Source: Membranipora membranacea
Lineage: Eukaryota; Bryozoa; Gymnolaemata; Cheilostomatida; Membraniporidae
Direction: 5' to 3'
DNA: 64,000 nucleotides
Assembly: GCA_914767715.1 (NCBI GenBank)
Contig: OU612074.1
Span: 21,006,062 to 21,070,061 of the forward strand
Below, in pieces: positions 31,758 to 43,400 of the stretch. The stretch's first letter is position 1, and each line of letters starts with the position of its first letter. Made by a program: the position numbers and the translations under genes. The notes beneath the pieces were generated by a model. The model had not been told where the DNA came from. It did not search any database and saw nothing but the letters and a program-made list of their open reading frames with translations.

Positions 31758-33324
31758 GGTATAGTAACGCCTAAAAAAAAGAGTTGTCCGAATTAGTTGA
31801 TTTTGGCATATATGGAGGACCATTTAGGTAGGAGTATATTTCTATGAGAGCCGAGGACGTAACGTCTTTTGACGTCGCGTCATGACTGCACGGAAATCAC
31901 GTATTTTGCTGGAAAGGAAACTTTCAGGCAGCTGTAGCATAGAGATGGAATTGGTTTTCTTCTTGATTTTTGAATAGCGGTTTATAAAGAAGGTGAGGTT
32001 GAATTATTTATCATCATATTCCTTCAATTTGGCTCCTGAGTGCTTTTTTGTGCACGATGAAGTAACGCATAATTTTGTGCCAGACATGAGCTTCTTATTG
32101 GTGTCCTCACAGCTGAATCCTAATCTGACAGCATAAAAAACACTAGCTAACAATTCTAGAGACTTCAAAATGTATATATATGGAAAAAATATTCTCCTAC
32201 ATAGACTTTGGGAGTGGACACCGCCGTGTAAAGGAAAGTAATATTTGCTCATTAGCTCAACTGTGCATTTAGTTATTTATCAAACACAATCTGAGCACCT
32301 GACATGATTTATTGTATCTGTTGCATGCATTGACTCCTCATGACAACGGCGTGACCAATGTGTAAGTGATAAACAATCATTAATGCTCTACATGCTCTCA
32401 TTTCTATCAGTAGGGGATGTTTGGTTATTTTCTCAATGACAAAACATGGTATGATATGGAGTTATTTTTCTGAAGATATAGAAGGCCTCAGCCTTGATTG
32501 CCAATTATTTTAGTAAACCAACTGATAACAGCGGCGTGATGTTGCTCTTCAACTTAGCTACCATAGCAACAACTGTATCACCTCTCAAAGTTGACCTACT
32601 GAACACGGGAAGCAAATCTGCTCTATGGGGGTGACTCACCTCTTAAATCACAATTTGTCACTTATCCCCTTTGAATTCCATATTCATATTTCTTGGAAGG
32701 TGTGAGTTATGATTTCATCTTTGTTTTATGATGGTTTTTGACGAGTTTGGACATGTTTATCCAAATCTGTGGCCAATAATACAACATAATCTCCACTTCG
32801 GTAATCAGATAATAATTTTTTATGAATGAAACAGAGATGTTTCCGGTTGACCTAATTTGATGACCAATAATTTGGGAATCAGCAGGATATTTCAACATCA
32901 GCTGTAAAAAAGACAGAGTGAATTGTCTTCCTCCTGACATTGAAAAGACAACTTTGTGCGTTTTTTAGCCTGTTCTGTCATATTCAAATACAATGCTGTC
33001 ATTATCCTCTGATTGCCATGCCCAAAGCAGTTGTTTGTGTTATCAGACTGCTATTACACCACCATTTCCAGCTGATAGCTGATTTCACACACTGCTGGTA
33101 TAGCTCGTTGCGTCATGCGCAAAGTGTGAATAATTTCATTCATAAATAATTTTCTCGCGCTCTGTTTCATAGTATTCGTAGTAATTGTAGTAAATACTGT
33201 AATTAGCAATAAAAAATAAATCGATGAAGATATTGCAAAAAATTTTTTTGTATAATCGATAGTTTCAAATTACCTATCCGACTATAATGGTATTATAAAA
33301 ATTCACCGACACCGTTACTATACC
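31758..33324. mobile_element. TTAA-flanked DNA transposon, 1.57 kb, non-autonomous
   Basis: 'TTAAggtatagtaacg' at 31754-31769 is mirrored by 'cgttactataccTTAA' at 33313-33328. A TTAA target with short inverted repeats is the habit of piggyBac and Kolobok families. I found no transposase frame inside; the short ORFs at 32004-32252, 32707-32940 and 32940-33149 have no domains. The flanks share 'gcagttcctct...actaggcaagat' at 31713 and 33357, so the element may sit within an older direct repeat. Confidence 0.65.
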
Positions 33325-33399
33325 TTAAAGTGAAACGCAAACTGTCTGTCTTCCTGCAGTTCCTCTTGTACTAGGCAAGATAGTAGCATAGCGTTATAG

Positions 33400-34470
33400 T
33401 GAAATCCAAACTTACCCATTCTGCTATTGTGGAGCTAGACCATTGTACCTTTCGGGCAAAATCTGCAACTGCATGTTATTCACAACCTTTGTTGCAGCGC
33501 AGAAGGAGCAGCTGCATCCCTCTGTGCAAGTTCACCACCTTTTGCATGATCATAACGCATTATTTGTCCTTGTAATTCTGCTATGTTATATTTTGAGAAT
33601 TATTTTGGTAAAAGTCCGCGGACAATTACTACATTGCTTCTCAACTTTCCTCACTTATCCAAAGGTTAGTATTATTGTACCGCAAAAAAAATGACACGCA
33701 TTATTTTCCTCATTTCTTGCAATGGCAAAGGCTTTAGCATCGCTGAAAACCCAAATTGAGACTTGAAGGCAGAATATAAGACATGGCGAACATTTACTGA
33801 GTTGCCTCTCGACCATCGTAATATGATGACAAATCCATCAGTATCACACATCTGAAACACCATAAATAGATACTTTTTTTATACTGCTGAAAATTGGGTT
33901 TTATGTCATTTAAACAGCACCCCATTGGAAAATAGCAAAAAAGTTGGCTCTTTCTTACTCAATCTATCTCAATTATATCATTATATCATTAAACTTTAAA
34001 AATCACACACATTATGACCTGACGTAAAAAGCCGCTTTCGAATCATGATATATTATTTTCAACCAAAAATTGGGAAAAACTTCATCTCTAAAAACTTGTT
34101 TTGTTATTACTGACAATCAAATTAGCTCAGACAACCACTTTGCTATAAACAGCCTTTTTGGCCTCAATTCCTTGAGAAAAGGACACAATGTTTAATATCA
34201 CTTAAAAAACTTTAAAAATCCCAAAAAACTGAACAGAACTGCTAGCATCAGTGGGTGGTCTTACTGGTATTATATTGAGTTCTTAATGTACTCTCATACT
34301 TGTTTGTGGTCTTGTTCAGACGGATGGACAGAGCGAAAGGAGAGAGTAAGGTGCAGACGACTCACCTTTTTATGACCTTGAGGGACCTGTAGATACTGCC
34401 CCCTATCCTCCTGATGATAATCTGAACTAAGGCGTGCTCTTGTGATGACTTCTCAACTAAAATCACTAAC
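33400..34470. other. No recognised gene
   Basis: Low-complexity AT-rich sequence. The ORFs at 33443-33694 (plus) and 33672-33863 (minus) have no domain or splice support. Confidence 0.5.
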
Positions 34471-34486
34471 AATATAATATATGTAG

Positions 34487-34562
34487 GCTTCCAGTCACCA
34501 GCTGGTAAAACGGACTACTCATACAAAACTATAATCTACAGTACTAGTCTGGAAGCATATTA
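34487..34562. repeat. Small foldback
   Basis: 'gcttccagtcacc' near the left end and 'agtctggaagcatat' near the right end form short inverted arms around about 50 bases. Probable MITE remnant. Confidence 0.5.
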
Positions 34563-35324
34563 TAAATAATATAATGCCTTTCTAGTTCTGCTTTTCTAAG
34601 GTTTTGTGTATGTGTGACTTGATTGAGTGAAATAATACCATATTTAGCAGCCCTACATTAATTATAAAAATAATAGTTTTCATTGTCAGAACTGGCAAGT
34701 TATTTTGAGGTTGATTACTTACTTCAAGGTCTTCCTTCAGAGTTATTATAATATGTATTAGTATTAATCAAACTGTGATCAGATTGCTAGCAGTGTGTAC
34801 TAGATTAAATCAACTTTTGATCACTACCAAATTTTGAGGCGCTTTTTGTTGAGGAAAAAAAGAAATTTTGGATAAAAAAAATGTTGGCTAAGATGGACCA
34901 GCCATAAAGCATGACTGTAGATAGTGAATATATTGAGCAAAGCTAAGAAAAAACTGTTTTGGTACCTTTATACTTCTTTGACCATGATAGGAAACTGAAA
35001 TATATTTATTCTGCAGAGTAAAGGGGAGCAATGTACTCATTTTAAAGATGGGATGGAAAACATTTTTTAATCAGGTACTCTGCCGTACTGCTCGTGTCGT
35101 AGACCTAAGATGTCCCTGTCATGTACAGGATTGTCAATTATATAGTTTTGGGTTAAATTTATCATTCAAAGAAATACAATTTTTGGACTATTTTATGTTG
35201 GAACGCCTGAGATTTTGTATCAAAACCCATAATGCCAAAATAGCATTTAAATTTCCTTCTCCCTTAACGCTTGCAAATTGAGAATTTTATTGAGTGGTGG
35301 TATATTCAGGCCTGTGAATCACAA

Positions 35325-35690
35325 TATTGACTGTTATCTGGCAGATTCGTAGTGAGCATTGCATTGACTTACTGAAGAAGTATGATTAGCTACATGAGAT
35401 CTAGCTCTGATAGATAGTCATAAATGTGGATTCCTGGCTTTGTTTGGAGCATGAATGGTTTTTGGAATGTATCAGATTGATTACATCTGCTGCTATGACT
35501 CAAACATCTCATCGCATTGATCTGTCAATGTTGTGCACGTCGCGAAAATGCCACCCATAATGTTTCCTGATCCTAACTGTTATCTGGTGGACTCGTAGTG
35601 AGCGTTGCATTGACATACTGAGACAGCAGGGGTTGTGACTTACTACTTGAGATCTGAGTTGACTAACAGTTATATATGGATCGTCGTTCT
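35325..35690. repeat. Direct duplication of about 110 bp, copies 240 bp apart
   Basis: 'actgttatctgg' then 'tcgtagtgagc(a/g)ttgcattgac' then 'tactga' and 'gagatct' occur at about 35331-35440 and again at 35577-35690. The minus-strand ORF 35799-35509 spans the second copy (PTTSVIASENDDPYITVSQL...). It shows no known domain and I leave it unassigned. The rest of 34560-37160 holds nothing I recognise. Confidence 0.6.
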
Positions 35691-37169
35691 CACTGGCGAT
35701 GACACTGGTGGTCGGGGTGTCCCGAGGCGCTGAACTAAATCTTGATCTCTGCATCCCATGCAACCCAAAGTATAAATCTTTATCAAGAACCCAATACATA
35801 TTTCAAATTTAGATGGGTGTATATTGGAATATTTTCATCATGGTGTATTCTCAATTCACAATTCAATCGCAAAAAATGGCAAACTGACCTACCGTCAAAC
35901 CATTTAAATGTCTTTTTTAGTCAACATTCCTCAAAATTCCCTAATATTATAATTCTCCAAGTAATAACTCTGACTCTGGAGAGTCATCCACTACCGTCAG
36001 AAGAGAAAATAACTACATCTTTGATAAATAGCAAATTACAAATAAATATGTAGAGGAAAGATGCGGGCCTCTGGTACCCTGATTCAAGCTCTAGATTGGT
36101 CCGTTTCACATTTCACTCATAATGTTTCGATTACAGTTTGTTAGAAGGACCACAGTCAGAGATGTTTTGCTAACAAACCTGCGGACATCATGATCAGGAG
36201 CTTAGATCAGGTATTTATTTTTTAAGGAGAAGCTTTGTTGCATTCCTGAGGTTTTGCTGCCATCTGCTGATCCCGAATACTCTGATGTATCCAATACTTG
36301 AACTGAAAACAAATTTAAGAGACAGTGCTATGATTGACATTGGTATTTGAGAAGTTACTCTAATATAACAAGGTTAATGGAAAACACACGTCATCATCTA
36401 AGGTTACCTGAGGGAGCTCAGCTGAAAATGCGCCTTGTTACTGTCATTTGAGTGCCAGTCCACTCACTCACAACATTTTTATCTTATGCATTAAAACACA
36501 GCTGTAACTGTCACAAAAGATTTAAGATTGTTTGTTAATAAAAAGGGTGAGCGTGTCCGAATGAGCACTGCATGTAAACGAGTTACCCTGGTGTAAATTT
36601 GTTGAGTTTGCATGCGTGGTATTATTCAAAAAAGCCAACCCGCACAAGGACACAATTTTCAAGTCTATGCCCCCACATGACTGAAATAATACAAAGCGGA
36701 GCAGCGGCCTTGGATCTCTGGTGTTTTAAAACTATGAAAAAATCAAATAACCTTGTCTGAAACAATTCTCTTTTACCTTTTTACAATATATTTCAAGTAA
36801 GCCTAATTCCAAATTGAGTGATGTATATTTTGCATTTTCTGTATAAATTGTAGAGTGGTATGTAGACCAATTTTGGTCCATTTGCCTACATTCAAAGTTG
36901 CTCCCCTCCACTGTTCTCGCCTAAGAAGGCAAGCAAAACTGGATTGCAGGCATATTTGATCAAACTTGTTCCAAGTGGTATCAGTTGAGTACCTGCAGTG
37001 GAAGCTATTACACCACAATAGTTAGATAGTTAGTGGTCTTGATTTTGAGGAAGACTAAATTGGTGAGTGAAACTCTAACACGACAAAAAAACTCAAATCC
37101 TACGTATCCAATAACCAACAGTCAAACACCAAGCTAATTTACAAATCTTACCATAAAGCATCCCAATCT

Positions 37170-38215
37170 ATCAGATAGGAGGTACAAAAGGTTAGTTAGA
37201 GAGAGAACTAAAATAAATACAACTTACCTCAACATCTGCCTTATAGTACTATGAGTCACGCCTGACGTTATGCTAAACATGATGCTATGCTGCTGGAGAA
37301 TAGCAGCAGAGATAAGAACCATTCTAAGAAAAAGGCAGTTAGTATTTGAAAGCATCCGTCATGCTCAGCGCAACGCTATGTTGCTGGCTATCCATTCATG
37401 TTGCTGTTGAATTTGTATAGGTAAGAGGCCAAAGCAGGAAGTGATGGACTTTGTGTATAGTTCATCATTGGACCTAAATAAGCGTCATAATCCTACCACC
37501 GTTGTCAGAGCAGAGAAAACTAAGATCATGAAAATAGTGTTATTGTCATCGCAAGTCACTATAATTATACTCTTGTCGCTTGATTATAATTGCTGATGTG
37601 GTACGTCAGAAATAAGCCTATGTGTGTAGGAGTTGTCATTCGCTTGTGTGAGTTGAGACAACTTCCCTGAAAAGAAAAAGTAATACTGCCGAAAGTTAGG
37701 AAACTAACTGCGACTATTCAAAATAAGCTGAACCAAAGGTGGAATACGAACTAAGATTCCCATTCTCTAGTGACAATAGCTAAACTTGTACAACAAAAGC
37801 TTGAGATGAAATCAAATACTAATTCCAAGCCTACTCACCAATTATCAACCAAAGTGTTAGACCAGGTCAAAATGTCAAATAAAAGATGTGTAGGTAAACG
37901 TAACTTGATTCACTCCGATTGAGTATTCTCTTCCTCACTATTAAACCCTTCCTCCCTTTAATCCTCAGAGACATGACAAACTTTTTTCAGATAGGGGGTA
38001 CAAATAGTTAGTTGGTTGGGAGAACTAAAAATAATACAACTTACCGCAAAATCTGTCACACCAAACTAGGATCATGCCTGACGATATGTTAAACATGATG
38101 CTTTGTTGATGGAGATAGCAACGATATTAGCAGCTCAATGAAAAAGCAGTAAGTAGATAATACCTCTCATTTTAAAGCACCCATCACGATTAGCTCACCG
38201 ATGCTGCTGGATATT
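37170..38215. repeat. Diverged direct duplication, about 230-bp copies
   Basis: 37170-37400 and 37985-38215 share, in order, 'cagatag(g)aggtacaaa', 'gagaactaaaa', 'aatacaacttac', 'gcctgac', 'aaacatgatgct' and 'gctgctgg'. In both, the minus strand has a GTAAGTTGTAtt donor-like site at the same place. That could mark a duplicated exon end, but the coding side is unconvincing. Confidence 0.6.
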
Positions 38216-38845
38216 AAATTATAAGGAACACCACAACTGAGCTATATCCATAGAGTTCTGGAGAGGGGGGAGTCGGCAATTCAAAAGTCTGCAAATGGAA
38301 TCAAGTTTGATCTACATCAGAGTAGATTAAAGTTATCACTTTTATGACCTGAATACAGTCAGTACCAATTTTATTGATACGCTGAATCGAAGCGAATCAG
38401 AACAGGCCAGTGACTGGGAAGAGGAGGGAAGAGAAGAGAATTTGCTCCTGTGGGCCAAACTGATGATGAAATTTCCATAAAGTATTATTAGTTCATCACC
38501 CTAGATGCATGTCGATGGCAATTGATTTACTTCCCAACAAGTTGTCATACCATTGAAAAAGATGATAAAAAAATTTGTTTTTCATTTGCAAATCTGTCTA
38601 GATAAGCGACCAAATTTTAGAGAGTCTGGTCATGGTATTTTCTTCCATCCACCTTTTTATTGAACTATGGCGTGTCCAAAAATGGGTATTACACTTCAAC
38701 AAACTCTGATTTGTATATCGATCTTCAAACCAAACATCCATGACAAGCCAAAACTCAAAAAACCAAAGCTTCCTCACATACCTCTCAAATAAGATCATGA
38801 GACATACTCCCTGCCTGTATTTGCGGCAGCTTAATAACCAGGGAG

Positions 38846-39060
38846 GTTTTTCAATTTAAAACAGCCAAAATAGCTTTCTTAATGCTACTAGCTGAGTGTA
38901 CTAGGGGTTGCTAGGGGTCGTTTTCCAAAATCGCTCACTCCACAAATAAATACATTTGTACATTCGGAGTGACTGATTAGGGAAAAAATTTGCCCAATTG
39001 AAAGACCAAGTGAGCAAGGATTTTGAGTGAGATGGTTGCGCTTACTCAACACAAAAAGTA
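38846..39060. mobile_element. Diverged relative of the MITE at 20246-20502
   Basis: Shares 'aaacagccaaaat', 'gctaggggt', 'atcgctcact', 'ttgaaagaccaagtgagc' and 'tttgagtgagatg' in the same order as the first MITE, with a degraded left end and no readable right end. Confidence 0.6.
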
Positions 39061-39089
39061 TCGCTTACACTGATCAAGGAGTTATATTT

Positions 39090-40190
39090 AACTCCTTACT
39101 CAAATTTCATGACCTTGGATCTCTTGCTATCTAAGTGATCACTCTGAGAGCCACTCTCTATACATAGCCTCATGAATTTGCACAATGAGATAGCACATGG
39201 GGTGTTTTTGAGGATCTCAAATCACTATTGCTTTCTATGAGCAACACTGTAAAATCAATGATACCATGTACATCCAATCTGAGATTTCCTGCAGTCAATT
39301 CATCTTGACCGGAGACAGCAACTTACCAAACACACGATAAGCCTCACATTCTCCTCCCCTCAGTCTCTAAAACCGAAAAAGGTCCTGCACATCACCTACA
39401 TTATTAACTCATTGGATAAACGAAGCGAAGCGATTTCCTGTTATCATACTACAATTACTAGCATGGAACCCCAAAGCTTTCTTGACCAAAAGCTGAGCCT
39501 GTAATGTTACCCTAGTTTTGACAGCCTAGTTTTTGGATTTAACGCTCACAAAACTCTTGGCTTTCACCGAGTAGGAGTTTTGTTTTGTTAGTCTAATTAT
39601 GTGGTAACACTGAATTAGATTCTTCTCTTAGAATGGAAATAGTATCATAGCGTTATACAGTATAGGACACTAAACACAGGGACTCATCTGACTGTTATCT
39701 GATTGGCTGTCCCTAGTAGCATGAATAATAAGCCTGAGAAATTGTCTTGTTTACAAAATTGCAAACAGTAATTATACCCCTACAGTGTCGATGATTAGGG
39801 CATTTCTAGATTGCTACTAGGGACTGGCTATTTTTGCAAGCCCTTTGTTTTGCAAAAAAAAGCTAATGATGCTATTCCAGATATGGAATTCAATGTGTGG
39901 TAATAAGACTGAGATCTGTAGCTTTCTATAAGCTCCAGTTGGACTTAAAATCATATATTCAAATATGAGAATAATATTCCGATGCCTCCAGGAATTTACA
40001 GCAATTTCATATGTGCAAAGCTGGCTCATTGGAGTGCGCTGTCAAAAATTCAAAACAAGGGCTTAGAAATATCTCAAAGGTGCTAATAAGATGGCTAATT
40101 TGTTTAAAATTCATATAGAGGTGTTATTTTTGATCCCTATGCAGTCCAATGCCTTTTCTAATGGAGATCTGAGACACACAGCAATACGAA
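39090..40190. other. No recognised gene; 3' flank of the transporter gene
   Basis: AT-rich intergenic sequence. The minus ORF at 39817-40029 has no domain. Confidence 0.5.
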
Positions 40191-40200
40191 CCCATTATTT

Positions 40201-40206
40201 TTTATT
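40201..40206 (-). terminator. Candidate polyadenylation signal of the SLC18B1-like gene
   Basis: AATAAA on the minus strand about 255 bases beyond the stop codon at 40462. It is the first canonical signal I see downstream. Confidence 0.45.
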
Positions 40207-40461
40207 TCCTGCACAGTTCATCTTTTTCAACAGATACAAATGTGCTTGAAAATTGAGGAATAGCTGGCCAGTATTGGTAAGATAGGACAACACTTTAGTT
40301 ATAACGCTTACAGAAAAACTATTGATTAAACAGCATCGGTAATAAGAATATGAACTCAGTTGTGGAACAAATAACAAATAAACAATGACGAACATAACTA
40401 TTAATGAGACTAAGATGATTAGGTACTAGACAATCATGTCACCTGTACTTTGGTTATCAAA

Positions 40462-43400
40462 TCAATCAGCTGGTGAGAACAACTTTCCTTTAAACTTCTG
40501 TATTGCGCAGTATATAGCAAGCGGAACAGTCTGCAAAATGAAAGAAAAATAATAATTATACCGAAAAACGGCTAAACTAAAAATATAATTATATAATTTG
40601 TGAATGTTTTTGAGTTTCATATGTTGTAGCTAGTCATATATGTATGTGATACAATACGTTTGTGGTATTTTCATGATGTTTGTGAGCCAAAACAAATCCT
40701 ACTTCAACTCTTTTTTTACTAAGGCTCGCCTAACATGTTAACGTTTTTATTTCACTCACATAACCCAGTATGATAAACGCGGCGATTGTTGTACTCCACT
40801 CAAATCCCAACACTTCGTTAATGTGAGAAGCTATTACTGGTCCAACAAACGCTCCCAGGGAGTAGGAGGATGTCTCAAGCCCTGCTATCATGGCGTATAA
40901 TTTAGTGTCAGCAAGATGACCTTCTGCCCTGAAATTATTAATACAAACTAGGATTTATATAATTGAATTGATATCAATGTTAATCAAGAAGTAATGGTCA
41001 AATATTATATAGATATGTTTATAGCGCAAACCTATTAATTGGCATAATGCCAAAGAATCCATTGATTACCAAGTGTTATGCCTCAATGTAACCATCATTC
41101 TAAAAAGGAGAAAAGGCAGTACTTAACTTACAGTAAAAGGTTAATGGCTGCCATATAAGCCGGTATAAATGTGATGGCGCTTGTCACACCGACCATGATA
41201 ACTGATAGACATGCCAGCCACAACTTCCTGTAAAATAATGAAAGGAGGTGGTAACATAATAAGGTGTAAACTATTACCTCACATGGTGTATAATACTTAT
41301 CAAAATATCTGCGGGAGCAGAAATCCGTTCTTCTCAGTCCTTGATACTAAATTAGCTGCCTTAGCTATGTAATCAATTTATATAATATTTTTAATATTTG
41401 AATCAAATGATTGGTGAATCAGTTTTTCAACAAATATAGGATGCTATAATATATTCCAATTATTGACCGCAAAGAGTTTTATCAAGCTATGTATTGATAA
41501 TTTTTAGATACACCTACTATGCACACTCACCTTGTGATGAATGTTTGTAACAGCGGTGAGGGACCCAGAAGAAGATATGTGAGGCATTGTAATAATGAAC
41601 CAATAAATATAAGACTGTACACATATCCCTGAAATATGAAAAAAGCCAACACCCATGACTCTTAATGCAACAGTTGCTTACACAAAAGAAAATAAAAAGA
41701 TAATAGACCATCGGCTATTGATGTAACAGATTCCCTACTATAATTTGATTGTCATCCAGAATTATCTGTCACATTTTTTTAAGTGGATATAACTTTGTAA
41801 CAAGAGAACATTCTTTACTTGAAATTACTGAGAGGAAAATATTGTAAAAGCTTGGCATGACTACCAGAAAACTTTCTAACCTCTAACCGCCTTTTTGCCG
41901 CATTCTAGTTATGGGAATAAAATACGAACAATAATATTAATCCTTGCTCACCTTTTCAATGAGTTTGCCTGAGACAGGTGCAACAAGAGTGAAAGCCGCT
42001 GCCCAGGCCATCAGGATGAGTCCGATACTGGTCATACTCAGTGAAAACTGGTAAATCAATAATATGACTAAAGATTATACTGCGTAAGTCTGAGAACATT
42101 TAAAGTGAATATATTTAAAACAATATAGTATGAATTGGATATACAGAATAGAAGTCAACCTAATCGTTCTGAAGAAACACGAACCATGAAATTGATGCTA
42201 GAGAAAAGCAATTTCAAAACATGAATACATGCACTAAGTGATTTAGAGATTGGCAGTACTAGCAGTGATATGGCTACTAGTAGCAAAATAGTAATTGAGA
42301 TATGGCTACTAGGAACAATGGTGATTTAGTGCAAGTAAACAAACTTACACTGGTCTCAAGCCATGGGCTGATTATCGGGTCAAGGTATATCAGGGCCACT
42401 GAGGCACCAAAGTAGTACACAAGTATGAGCGAGAAACCAGGATGCCTTAAATATGTGACCAATGAAAGTATTGACTCCTGTTTCTCCCCCTCTGAAAGAA
42501 TAATGATAATTATATAGCAGGATGAGGTCGCGAGGCTAAATCGATCCCTTTCTCCTGTCTTCTTGGAAACATCTTCACTCACTCTTTGCGTATCTAGATC
42601 AATATAATGGTGACTTGTATGATTTAAATATCTGGGACGAACTGAGACGAACATTGTCTGCCCAAGTCGTAGGACAACTAAAACGTTGATAAAAACCTTA
42701 GTCAATACGTGCCATACAGGTTGTCTGTACAAGTCACAGGTAGGGGTGGAACGGATCAGGGTTGGGCAACCTCGGATCGGATATCGGATCGGTCTATAAA
42801 TTCAAGCTCGGATCGGATCCGGACCCGGATAACGCGTAAAAACGCTAAATTTACCAGTCACAGCAGCTCTTCTTTTGCACCATAATATACAATTAAGGTC
42901 ATTGAATACATGGATAAACACCGTCAACAATCTCTTCTCTGAACCATTACCCTAATTCAAATGTGCACATATCAGCTTGGATATAATTCTTTACAGGAGC
43001 AACTTATCACTCTAACAGCGCAAGGATCACACAAAGAGATTATTTGAAAAGATCAGTTGATGAGTGCTAAGATCTCTTGACAACGAGAATTTGTGCATAG
43101 GCACTCAATTTGCCAGAATCACTCAAACCCCGATGTTAAAATTCCCTGAGTATGAACAAACTCCCTGCTCCTATGTCCCAACAGGGAGGTATATCCCACC
43201 CTCCCTGGTCCCAAACTCTCTGTTGTGATTAGGGATAGGAAATTGTCCTCCTACTTTGAAAAAGCAGAAGAGGATAATTACTTTGTTCTTCAACCTAGAC
43301 ATTTTGTTACAAGGAACATCATTGGACAAAATTTTGTCTTATGTCACAACGATCTGAGTAAAGATGCTTCCATCAATTTCAGCAGAAAAAGCACATCCAT

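Noticed and set aside
31754-33328. A retroviral or LTR interpretation of the repeated flanks near 31.7 and 33.35 kb
   Set aside because: The shared flank is only about 40 bp, there is no polypurine tract or pol sequence, and the TTAA inverse ends fit a DNA transposon better.
42277-42732. 151-codon minus ORF as a separate gene
   Set aside because: Only 42349-42491 is transporter exon; the rest is read-through into flanking introns.
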